Assembly: GCA_031289935.1 (NCBI GenBank)
Contig: JAITON010000180.1
Span: forward strand, 1-11,182
DNA length: 11,182 bases
DNA from: Treponema sp.
GTDB taxonomy: Bacteria; Spirochaetota; Spirochaetia; Treponematales; Breznakiellaceae
Direction of reading: 5' to 3'
Under the pieces are notes generated by a model. The model worked only from the letters and a program-made list of their open reading frames with translations, did not search any database and was not told where the DNA came from. Shown piece after piece: positions 1 through 6,815 of this stretch; the first letter of the stretch is position 1; every line of letters starts with the position of its first letter. The position numbers and the translations under genes were made by a program.

Positions 1-623
1 ATTACCATAAACACCCCGGCGGCAAGCTGGATAATACCCTGGAAACGGCCTGAAACGGTAAGTACCGAACCCAGAGCGCCCACAATGGCGCCGATGACCG
101 TGTATGAAACGACACGGCCTGTGTTGTAGAGCAGGCTCGGCAAAAGCACACGAAAATCCCGTGGACCGGTACCGGGGCTGCTACCCCCCCCCAGGGTCTG
201 GGACAGGTTAATACCGCCGCACATGGCCACACAATGTACCGACGTGATAAGGCCGATGACCAATAACATGCCGTAGTTCATTCCCGCTTCTGCCAAGGGG
301 AAGGCTGTGGCAAAACTCGAAAGGCTAAACTGCCTCATGAGCATATAGAGGGCAATAATGATAACGATAAGCCCGCCTGTCTGCGCCAGTTTTACGGCGC
401 CTTGCTTCTGGGGGGCTTCCAAAATCTGATAGCCCAGTGCTTCTATAATTGAGCCAATCTCTTGCCGGCTGATCACTGCTTCATTATAGGTAATAATGGC
501 GGTCCCGCCACCAAAGTCCACTACCGCGCTCTCCACGCCTCCGGTCCCTTTCAGTTTCCGCTCAATGGTGTTCTGACAGTTTACACAGCTCATGCCGCCA
601 ATGCGGATTTTGTTCGTTACCAT
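1..623 (-). CDS. HMA-domain / TauE-SafE-like (DsbD_2) membrane transporter, 3' end missing
   Basis: About 207 codons are present; the C-terminus runs off the left edge. Residues 1-67 form a heavy-metal-associated (HMA) domain with the motif GGMSCVNC, whose Cys13 and Cys16 are the usual soft-metal (Cu+) ligands. A hydrophobic segment follows at about 75-90. A second segment at about 105-128 ends in HCVAMCGG, a signature of the sulfite exporter TauE/SafE-like (DsbD_2) family. After a Gly/Pro loop, two more membrane segments start near NTGRVVSYTVIG. The ATG at 623 is supported by GGGAGG 10 nt upstream and a good promoter (657-685). Known relatives are loosely annotated as sulfite exporters or as copper or cytochrome-oxidase assembly membrane proteins, so metal export or handling is inferred. 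It is divergent from a two-component system. A run of nine G (184-192) lies in the loop and is in frame here. Confidence 0.85.
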   Translation of the reverse strand, partial: MVTNKIRIGGMSCVNCQNTIERKLKGTGGVESAVVDFGGGTAIITYNEAVISRQEIGSIIEALGYQILEAPQKQGAVKLAQTGGLIVIIIALYMLMRQFSLSSFATAFPLAEAGMNYGMLLVIGLITSVHCVAMCGGINLSQTLGGGSSPGTGPRDFRVLLPSLLYNTGRVVSYTVIGAIVGALGSVLTVSGRFQGIIQLAAGVFMV

Positions 624-656
624 AAAAGTTCCCAGCCTCCCGGACAGCGCCAGTCT

Positions 657-685
657 ACCGTATCATTGTGAGGAAATTATGTCAA
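657..685 (-). promoter_or_regulatory. sigma70-type promoter of the HMA/TauE transporter
   Basis: On the minus strand a perfect TTGACA -35 box (680-685) is followed after exactly 17 bp by TACGGT (657-662), which keeps the three most conserved -10 bases. The expected start near 650 leaves a leader of about 27 nt containing the GGGAGG ribosome-binding site before the ATG at 623. The -10 is poor, so the promoter may need an activator. Confidence 0.6.
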
Positions 686-719
686 TTAAGAAAGAATATG
701 AAGAAAGCGAAAAAACTGA

Positions 720-748
720 TGGATTTCTCCGTAATCTTGTGCTATACT
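720..748 (+). promoter_or_regulatory. extended -10 promoter of the two-component operon, probably leaderless
   Basis: TATACT at 743-748 is preceded by TGC, giving an extended -10 element. The -35 position (TGGATT, 720-725) is weak, and an A-rich tract lies upstream (686-716). Only seven bases separate the -10 from the ATG at 756, so transcription should start at or next to the start codon. There is no canonical Shine-Dalgarno; GGGG touches the start but is too close to work normally. Confidence 0.55.
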
Positions 749-755
749 TGGGGAC

Positions 756-1457
756 ATGGGCGATAAACAGAGGGTCCTGGTCGTGGACGATGAAGAGAAG
801 CTGCTCGAATTGGTGGGATCCTATCTTGAGGCAAGCGGATACCTGAGCCTTTGCGCAGCCAGCGGCGACGAAGGAATGCGGCTTTTTGAACAAAACCATG
901 TTTCACTGATACTGCTCGACCTGATGCTCCCGGACTTTTCCGGCGAGGAATTTTGCCGCCGGGTACGGGCAGTGTCGGATATACCCATCATCATGATTAC
1001 TGCCAAGGTTGACGAGGAGAGCGTTGTCCGGGGGCTCAGGATCGGGGCCGATGATTATGTATGCAAGCCCTTTAGCCCCCGGGAGCTTATGGCCCGTGTA
1101 CAAGCCGCCTTGAGGAAGTCCGGGAGACCGGGTAGCGAACGGAGCACCGAAAAACTACTCTTCTACGATGATTTGATCCTCGACCTGGAGAACCGGACCC
1201 TCTGCCGGGGGGATGCAGCCATCGCGCTAACCCGGGATGAATACAAGATTCTTGCCCTGCTCATGTCCCGGCAGGCGAAGGTCTTTACCCGCGACGAGAT
1301 ACTCGACCGCATCAAAGGCGATGAGTACGACGGTTTTGACCGTTCCGTTGATACCCACATCAAAAACCTGCGGGCGAAATTGGGGGACGGTCCGCGCTCG
1401 CCGAAATATATCCTGACCGTCTATGGCATGGGATACCGCTTTGGAGGCCGCCAGTGA
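756..1457 (+). CDS. OmpR/PhoB-family response regulator
   Basis: 233 aa, a normal length for the family. The receiver domain (about 5-118) has the acidic pair Asp11-Asp12, the phosphoacceptor Asp55 (LLDLMLP), Thr82 (MITAK) and Lys104 (CKPF), so it is expected to be a functional phosphorylation switch. The C-terminal winged-helix DNA-binding domain (about 135-230) has the typical LTRDEYKIL start and ends in VYGMGYRF. The ATG at 756 gives the standard N-terminus (QRVLVVDDEEK); no in-frame upstream start looks better. The kinase gene overlaps its stop by 4 bp (GTGA), so the pair is translationally coupled. Its targets probably include its own promoter and the divergent HMA transporter (inferred from position). 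The inducing signal cannot be read from sequence. Confidence 0.95.
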   Translation: MGDKQRVLVVDDEEKLLELVGSYLEASGYLSLCAASGDEGMRLFEQNHVSLILLDLMLPDFSGEEFCRRVRAVSDIPIIMITAKVDEESVVRGLRIGADDYVCKPFSPRELMARVQAALRKSGRPGSERSTEKLLFYDDLILDLENRTLCRGDAAIALTRDEYKILALLMSRQAKVFTRDEILDRIKGDEYDGFDRSVDTHIKNLRAKLGDGPRSPKYILTVYGMGYRFGGRQ

Positions 1458-2872
1458 TCAGCCTGCAAAACCGTTTAACCCTGAGCTATGCCCTCTTTAT
1501 CAGTGCCGCCCTGGGGATATTGAGCCTGGTCATAAACCAATTCACCGACCTCATTTTTACGGCCATGGTTAAGGAAAATATTATCGAAAAAAACAGCGAA
1601 ATCGTCCGGTCCATGGGGGAACTCTACAATCCCATGGCGAGAACTTTTGACGTGCCTGCCATAGAGGCTATTGGCATGCTCTTTGTCCACGAGGGTTATA
1701 TTGTCCGTGTTGAAGATACGGGGGGTATCATTATTTGGGACGCCCGTTCCTGCGATATGCAGCAGTGCGCCGATGTTATAAACAATATCGCGCTGCTCAT
1801 GGAAGAGGAGTTTCAAATCCAGGGGGCCATGCAGGAGCAGTATTATCCGGTGCAATACCGGAACGAGACCGTGGGAACCATCAGCATAGAAACCTACGGG
1901 CCTTTTTTCTACAGCGAGACCGAGAAAGGGTTTCTCTCGTCCATAAACCGGCTCCTCATCGCCGCAGGGATTGTGTGTATCATCCTCAGTATCATTGTTT
2001 CCCTGATCCTTGCGCGGACCATTGTAAAGCCCATTGTAAACGCCAAGGAAGCGGCCCGGAAACTTGCCCAAGCCCACGGCTCCGGCGGCAGTAATGCGGT
2101 GATACGAATAGACGAAGGCTACAAAACGGTAGAACTCCATGAGCTATCCCGTTCAATCAATGCATTGGCCCGGGAGCTTGAGGACGGCGAACGGCGGCAG
2201 AAACAGCTCAGCGCCGATGTAGCCCATGAGCTCCGCACTCCCCTGACCTGTTTGCAGGGGACCATCGAAGCCATGATGGATGGGGTATTCAAGCCCGACG
2301 CAGAGCGGCTTGCAAGCTGCCATGAAGAGATTCTGCGGCTCAGCCGGATGGTGCAGGATTTGAATACCCTGAGCGGCCTTGAATGGGAGACATCGAGCCT
2401 CCATAAGACCGATTTTGACCTGGCCCAGTTGCTACAAACGGTGGCGAAGCAATTTGAGAGCGAGGCCCGGGAAAAGGGAATCGCCCTGGAACTTGATCTT
2501 CGGGAGAGCCTTATTAACGCCGATTACGACCGGCTGAAACAGGTGTTTATCAACCTCCTCTCCAATGCGCTTAAATATACCGATCTGGGCAGTATTACGA
2601 TCGCCCTTGAACAGGGGCCCAAATACCGGCATGTTTCCGTGGCCGATACCGGCAGGGGTATCCCGGAAGCCAGCCTCCCTCATGTTTTTGAGCGCTTCTA
2701 CCGGGCCGATAAGTCCCGGAACCGCAGTTCAGGCGGGGCTGGCATCGGGCTGAGTATAGCCGCCGCCATTGTCGCGGCCCACGGGGGGACTATCACCGTC
2801 GAAAGCAGAACCGCCCCCTACGCAGAGGCGGCTGCCGTGCATACAGGGACAGTGTTCCACGTATTTGTCTAG
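1454..2872 (+). CDS. HAMP-domain sensor histidine kinase
   Basis: 472 aa starting at GTG 1454, with GGAGG at 1443-1447. Order: TM1 at about 8-30; an extracytoplasmic sensor at about 31-165; TM2 at about 167-187; HAMP linker at about 188-243; HisKA domain with phosphoacceptor His258 in DVAHELRTPL; HATPase domain with N-box Asn371 (NLLSNALKY), G1 Asp398 (VADTGRGIP), the F-box ERFYRADKSRN and G2 near Gly427 (GGAGIGLS). All catalytic elements are intact, so it should autophosphorylate and pass phosphate to Asp55 of the preceding regulator. The sensor contains WDARSC followed by DMQQC, so Cys100 and Cys105 flank a Met; this could bind a metal or form a disulfide, or may simply be a family feature. 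The divergent HMA transporter makes metal or envelope stress a fair guess for the signal. Confidence 0.94.
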   Translation: MISLQNRLTLSYALFISAALGILSLVINQFTDLIFTAMVKENIIEKNSEIVRSMGELYNPMARTFDVPAIEAIGMLFVHEGYIVRVEDTGGIIIWDARSCDMQQCADVINNIALLMEEEFQIQGAMQEQYYPVQYRNETVGTISIETYGPFFYSETEKGFLSSINRLLIAAGIVCIILSIIVSLILARTIVKPIVNAKEAARKLAQAHGSGGSNAVIRIDEGYKTVELHELSRSINALARELEDGERRQKQLSADVAHELRTPLTCLQGTIEAMMDGVFKPDAERLASCHEEILRLSRMVQDLNTLSGLEWETSSLHKTDFDLAQLLQTVAKQFESEAREKGIALELDLRESLINADYDRLKQVFINLLSNALKYTDLGSITIALEQGPKYRHVSVADTGRGIPEASLPHVFERFYRADKSRNRSSGGAGIGLSIAAAIVAAHGGTITVESRTAPYAEAAAVHTGTVFHVFV

Positions 2873-2916
2873 GGAGATCTGCGGGCCATGTGTGCAAGAC
2901 CACGGCACGGGGTGTG

Positions 2917-2933
2917 CGCCAACAACCTTGGCG
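2917..2933 (+). terminator. possible weak terminator hairpin between convergent operons
   Basis: CGCCAA and TTGGCG form a perfect 6-bp stem with a 5-nt loop in the 96-bp gap between the kinase gene and araD. A T5 run (2947-2951) follows only after 13 bases, so this is not a textbook intrinsic terminator. No T-run follows on the minus strand. Nothing else is recognisable in the gap. Confidence 0.25.
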
Positions 2934-2968
2934 AATTGAGGGATCCTTTTTCGTTGCCGGCGCCACTC

Positions 2969-3670
2969 TCACTGCTGCCCGTAGTACGCGCCGGGGCCGT
3001 GCTTCCGTTCCCAGTGCTTGCGGATAAGGTGCTCCGGCAGCGGTACTGCCGCAGGGTCCAGGCTCAGGGTGAGGAGCGCCATCCTGCAGACCTCCTCCAG
3101 TACCGCCGCGTGGTATACCGATTGTGCGGCGCTCTTCCCCCAGGTAAAAGGCCCGTGGCCGGCCACGAGGACCATGGGCATGGCCGCAGGGTCCTTACCG
3201 GCCTTATGGAAGGTTTCCACGATCAAATTCCCGGTCTCAAGCTCGTAGTTGTTCCGCACCGCCTCGGGCGTCATGATTGGTGTGCAGGGTATCTCCTCCG
3301 GGCTGTGGTCCGCGTGGGTCGTCCCATAGACCGGTACGCTCTTCCGCGCCTGGGCCCAAGCCACCGCATTGGCCGAGTGGGTGTGCGTGATACCCCCCAG
3401 ACCGGGGAATTCCCGGTAGAGTACCAGGTGGGTCTTGGCGTCCGATGAGGGCCGGAGCTTCCCATCAACAACCTTTCCATCCAGGTCCACAACTACCATG
3501 GACTCAAGGGTCAGCGCGTTGTAGGCCAGCCCCGAAGGCTTTATGGCAAAGACCCCCTGGCCGGCGTCAAAGGCCGACACATTGCCCCAGGTGTAGATTG
3601 CCAGGGCCCGCCGGGGTATCTCCATGTTTGCCTCAAAGGCTTCTTCCCGCAGGGTCTTATAGGCGTCCAT
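2969..3670 (-). CDS. araD: L-ribulose-5-phosphate 4-epimerase
   Basis: 233 aa, close to the E. coli enzyme length. It converts L-ribulose-5-phosphate to D-xylulose-5-phosphate, the last step before the pentose phosphate or phosphoketolase route. It is a class II aldolase-fold Zn enzyme. The metal ligands His96 and His98 (GGITHTHS) and His172 (AGHGPF) are visible, as are Asp121 in TTHADH and Tyr229 in the C-terminal GAYYGQ, matching the catalytic Asp120 and Tyr229 known in E. coli. The N-terminal TWGNVSAFD and the KPSG loop are the usual substrate-phosphate sites. The ATG at 3670 is one base past the araA stop (TAGGATG) and has no strong Shine-Dalgarno, so translation is probably coupled to araA. 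It is the last gene of the operon. Confidence 0.96.
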   Translation of the reverse strand: MDAYKTLREEAFEANMEIPRRALAIYTWGNVSAFDAGQGVFAIKPSGLAYNALTLESMVVVDLDGKVVDGKLRPSSDAKTHLVLYREFPGLGGITHTHSANAVAWAQARKSVPVYGTTHADHSPEEIPCTPIMTPEAVRNNYELETGNLIVETFHKAGKDPAAMPMVLVAGHGPFTWGKSAAQSVYHAAVLEEVCRMALLTLSLDPAAVPLPEHLIRKHWERKHGPGAYYGQQ

Positions 3671-3671
3671 C

Positions 3672-5168
3672 CTAACGGCCCTGCCAATAGGCCTCGCCCC
3701 AGCGAAGCTCGTCCCGCAGGCGTTCCGGTTTAGTAGCGCCGCCGATCAACACAAACTCTACCCCCATCATCTCCGCCCAGTCGCGGAAGTATTCGGCAGT
3801 GAGGGCCGGGGCGTAGACCGAGTGGTGGGTACCCCCGGCAAGTATCCAGCTCTCTGCTGCCTCAGCCAGGGAAGGGGCGGGTTTCCAAAGGGCCCGGGCC
3901 ACCGGAAGCTTGGGCATAGCATGGTCTATAGGAATGGCCTCCACCTCGTTGACGATAACCCTGAAGCGGTCCCCCAGGTCGATGAGGGTGGCCAGCACTG
4001 CGGGACCCGGCGCCGCGTCAAACACGAGCCGGGCCGGGGCGGCCTTGCCGCCTATCCCTAAGGGATGCACTTCCAGCCGGGGTTTCGTTCCGGTAATACT
4101 GGGGCAAACCTCCAGCATGTGGGCTCCCAGGGCGGCCTCCTTACCGGGTTCAAGGTGATAAGTGTAGTCCTCCATAAAGGAGACGCCGCCGGGAAGGCCC
4201 TGGGCCATCACTTTGGCGGCATGGGTCAGCATGGATTGTTTCCAGTCACCCTCAGCGCCAAAGCCGTAGCCCTGGGCCATGAGCCGTTGAGCCGCCAGCC
4301 CCGGCAGTTGGGGCAGACCGTGGAGGTCCTGGAAGGTGGTGGTAAAGGCTCCGGCCCCCTCGGCCTCCAGCATGGTCTTTAGGGCGATTTCGATCTTCGC
4401 CTGTTCCAGCACCGCTTTCCTGCCGGGCCCAGGGGAGCGCAGTTCAGGCGCCAATTCGTAGACCGCCTCGTATTCCGCCAGCAGTTTTTCTGCCGATCCG
4501 TCACTCACTTCCCGATATTTTGCCGCCAGGTCGCCGATACCCCAGGTGTTCACCTGCCAGCCGAATCTGATCTGGGCCTCCACCTTATCGCCTTCGGTAA
4601 CGGCCACTTCCCGCATATTGTCCCCCAGGCGCAACACTACCGATTCAATACCGTCGAGCCGTGCCGCTGCGGCCCGCATCCACACCGCGATACGCCGGCG
4701 GACTTCCCCGTCCTGCCAGAAGCCCGCCACCACCTTCCGGGGGAGCCGCATCCGGGCGTAGATGTGGCCGTGTTCCCGGTCCCCGTGGGCGGACTGATTC
4801 AGGTTCATAAAGTCCATGTCGATGTCCGCCCAGGGGATGTCCCGGTTGAACTGGGTATGGAGGTGCAGAATGGGTTTCTTGTTGGAAGCCAGTCCTTGTA
4901 TCCACATCTTGGAGGGAGAAAAGGTGTGCATCCAGGTGATGATCCCCGCACAGGCCGGTGTAGCGTTGGCTTCCTCAAAGAGTTTTCGTATCTGGGCCGG
5001 GGAAATGGCCACGGGCTTCTGGACCACCGTACCGGGAAGCCGGGGATCTTTGGCGAAATCTTCCGCCAGGATCCGGGCGTGCTCCGCCACCTGCTTCAGG
5101 GTCTCGTGGCCGTAGAGGTCCTGGCTCCCGACGATAAACCAGAATTCAAACCGCTTGATATCTTGCAT
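3672..5168 (-). CDS. araA: L-arabinose isomerase
   Basis: 498 aa, the usual length. It isomerises L-arabinose to L-ribulose in the cytoplasm and needs Mn2+. The N-terminus FEFWFIVGSQDLYG is diagnostic. The metal ligands fall at E. coli positions: Glu306 (GAEGDWK), Glu333 (FMEDYTYH), His350 (GAHMLEVCP) and His448/449 (GGTHHSVY, equivalent to His450). The ATG at 5168 lies 7 nt after AGGAG (5176-5180). The adjacent ATG at 5171 would add one Met with tight spacing. A start at 5213 is possible but lies inside the upstream kinase gene and adds 15 residues not expected in the family. The gap to the kinase stop is 13 bp and to araD 1 bp. With all active-site residues present it should be functional. 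Confidence 0.97.
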   Translation of the reverse strand: MQDIKRFEFWFIVGSQDLYGHETLKQVAEHARILAEDFAKDPRLPGTVVQKPVAISPAQIRKLFEEANATPACAGIITWMHTFSPSKMWIQGLASNKKPILHLHTQFNRDIPWADIDMDFMNLNQSAHGDREHGHIYARMRLPRKVVAGFWQDGEVRRRIAVWMRAAAARLDGIESVVLRLGDNMREVAVTEGDKVEAQIRFGWQVNTWGIGDLAAKYREVSDGSAEKLLAEYEAVYELAPELRSPGPGRKAVLEQAKIEIALKTMLEAEGAGAFTTTFQDLHGLPQLPGLAAQRLMAQGYGFGAEGDWKQSMLTHAAKVMAQGLPGGVSFMEDYTYHLEPGKEAALGAHMLEVCPSITGTKPRLEVHPLGIGGKAAPARLVFDAAPGPAVLATLIDLGDRFRVIVNEVEAIPIDHAMPKLPVARALWKPAPSLAEAAESWILAGGTHHSVYAPALTAEYFRDWAEMMGVEFVLIGGATKPERLRDELRWGEAYWQGR

Positions 5169-5175
5169 CATGCCG

Positions 5176-5180
5176 CTCCT
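5176..5180 (-). promoter_or_regulatory. ribosome-binding site deciding the araA start
   Basis: AGGAG on the minus strand lies just after the kinase stop codon (5182-5184). It is 4 nt before the ATG at 5171 and 7 nt before the ATG at 5168. It favours initiation at 5168 and argues against the in-frame ATG at 5213 upstream of it. Confidence 0.7.
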
Positions 5181-5181
5181 T

Positions 5182-6783
5182 TTAATATTCATGGGGCAAA
5201 TGCTCCACGGCACTGCGTTCCACTGCGAGCCCTGCCTTATAGCGTTTCATAAAGGCCCTAAAACCCGCTGCGTCCGCAGGATCGGGATCCACCCGTAGGC
5301 CCCCGTTGCCGGCAAACACTTTTTCTGTCAGATATGTTTCAAGACGCTCTCCCCGGTCCCGTTGCAGCATATAGGCCGCCAGTATCGCGATACCCCAGGC
5401 GCCGCCCTCAGCGGCGGACTCCATCACCGCTACTGGTACGTTCAGAGCTGCGGCCATGAGGCGCTGTCCCACGCCCTGGGTCTTGAAAAGGCCCCCATGA
5501 CCCAGAAGCCGTTCAAGACGCACCTGCTCTTGCCCGGTGAGAATCTCCATACCGAGCTCAAGCGTAGCTATGGTGGAAAAGAGCAAGGTCCGCATAAAGT
5601 TCGCCAGGGTAAAGCTACTGTTCTGGAGGCGGGTAAAGAGGGGCCTCCCCTCCCCCAGTCCGATGATGTGCTCCCCGCTATAGTAGTTGTAGGACAATAG
5701 ACCGCCGCCATCGGCATCCCCCTCCAGGGCCTTGTTATAGAGAGCATCGTAGAGCGCGGATTTCGATATTTTCCCGTGGGAGAGTTCCGCCAGCTCGGCA
5801 AAGAGCCGCACCCAGGCGTCCAGGTCGGGGGTACAGTTGTTACAGTGTACCATGGCCACAGGTTTCCCCGCAGGAGTAGTGACCATGTCAATTTCCGTGT
5901 AGCGCTTCGAGAGCTCCTTTTCGAGCACAATCATGGCGAAGATTGAGGTGCCCGCCGACACATTACCCGTGCGTTCCTGCACACTGTTGGTAGCCACCAT
6001 GCCCGTGCCCGCATCCCCCTCGGGAGGGCAGCAGGGGACGCCCGGTTTAAGCCGGCCAGTGGGGTCGAGGAGCTTCGCGCCTTCGGGGCTGAGCTCCCCG
6101 GCCCGTTCCCCCGCAACCAGTACCCTGGGGAGGATGTCTTCCAGCTTCCAGCCATAGCCCCGGTCCCGTATCATTTCGTTGAACTGTCCCAGCATCCGGG
6201 GATGGTAGGTTCCGGCAGCACTATCCACGGGCAGGATCCCGGAAGCGTCGCCGATGCCTAGAAGCTTTTCCCCGGTCAGGCGCCAGTGTACGTAACCGGC
6301 CAGGCTGGTCATAAAGGCGATGCCCTTAACGTGTTCTTCCTTATTCAGTATGGCCTGATAGAGGTGGGCAATGCTCCAGCGCTGGGGGATGTTAAACTGG
6401 AACGTCCCGGTAAGCTCTGCGGCTGCCTGAGCGGTCGTGGTATTGCGCCAGGTGCGGAACTCCGCAAGCTGCCTATCGTCCTTGTCGAAGACCAGGTAAC
6501 CGTGCATCATGGCGGAAATACCCAGAGCCCCCAGCCTGTTGAGCGGCACCCCGTAACGGCTCTGCACATCGGCGGACAGCTTCCTGAAACTATCCTGCAA
6601 ACCAGCCCAGACCTCATCCAGATGATAGGTCCACAGGCCCTGCTCCAGGCGGCTTTCCCAGTCGCGGCTTCCGGAAGCGAGGGGCGCGTGGCCCCCGTCT
6701 ATCAGCACGGCCTTGATCCGGGTGGACCCGAGTTCGATACCGAGGCTCGTTTTCCCTTCAAGAATCGACTGTTTTGCATCCAT
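5182..6783 (-). CDS. FGGY-family carbohydrate kinase, probable L-ribulokinase (non-classical AraB)
   Basis: 533 aa from the ATG at 6783. FGGY-fold features: N-terminal phosphate loop SLGIELGSTRIKAVLID (about 13-29); ISAMMHGYLVFD in the sugar-binding domain; the catalytic-base region EGDAGTGM with Asp257; the ATP-domain segment GNVSAGTSIFA; and the C-terminal GHGGLFKTQGVGQR with AAEGGAWG. It lies between a glycosidase and araA-araD, so phosphorylation of L-ribulose is the natural role. The N-terminus is unlike E. coli AraB (GLDFGSDS) and the segment MVHCNNCTPDLDAW marks a separate FGGY branch, so I give no symbol. The gap to the upstream glycosidase stop is 32 bp. The ATG has only a distant AAGGGAAG (about 12 nt upstream). 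A TTG at 6819 overlapping the upstream stop is an alternative start, but its extension is not family-like. Xylulokinase-like activity is a lesser option. Confidence 0.88.
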   Translation of the reverse strand: MDAKQSILEGKTSLGIELGSTRIKAVLIDGGHAPLASGSRDWESRLEQGLWTYHLDEVWAGLQDSFRKLSADVQSRYGVPLNRLGALGISAMMHGYLVFDKDDRQLAEFRTWRNTTTAQAAAELTGTFQFNIPQRWSIAHLYQAILNKEEHVKGIAFMTSLAGYVHWRLTGEKLLGIGDASGILPVDSAAGTYHPRMLGQFNEMIRDRGYGWKLEDILPRVLVAGERAGELSPEGAKLLDPTGRLKPGVPCCPPEGDAGTGMVATNSVQERTGNVSAGTSIFAMIVLEKELSKRYTEIDMVTTPAGKPVAMVHCNNCTPDLDAWVRLFAELAELSHGKISKSALYDALYNKALEGDADGGGLLSYNYYSGEHIIGLGEGRPLFTRLQNSSFTLANFMRTLLFSTIATLELGMEILTGQEQVRLERLLGHGGLFKTQGVGQRLMAAALNVPVAVMESAAEGGAWGIAILAAYMLQRDRGERLETYLTEKVFAGNGGLRVDPDPADAAGFRAFMKRYKAGLAVERSAVEHLPHEY

Positions 6784-6815
6784 AAGGCTGGAGTATGGCT
6801 TCCCTTGGGCGTTTA

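Noticed and set aside
2..232. Short minus-strand frame at the left edge
   Set aside because: It is an alternate frame of the HMA/TauE gene, which reads through in frame from 623 to 1 with clear motifs.
1475..2140. 221-codon minus-strand frame under the histidine kinase
   Set aside because: It mirrors the kinase sensor and HAMP region; the product has no family features.
2888..3448. 186-codon plus-strand frame starting just after the kinase gene
   Set aside because: Most of it is antisense to araD and it has no recognised domain, though it follows the kinase gene closely.
5169..5213. Upstream in-frame araA start at 5213
   Set aside because: It would sit inside the kinase gene and upstream of the AGGAG that serves the ATG at 5168, and adds residues not typical of AraA.
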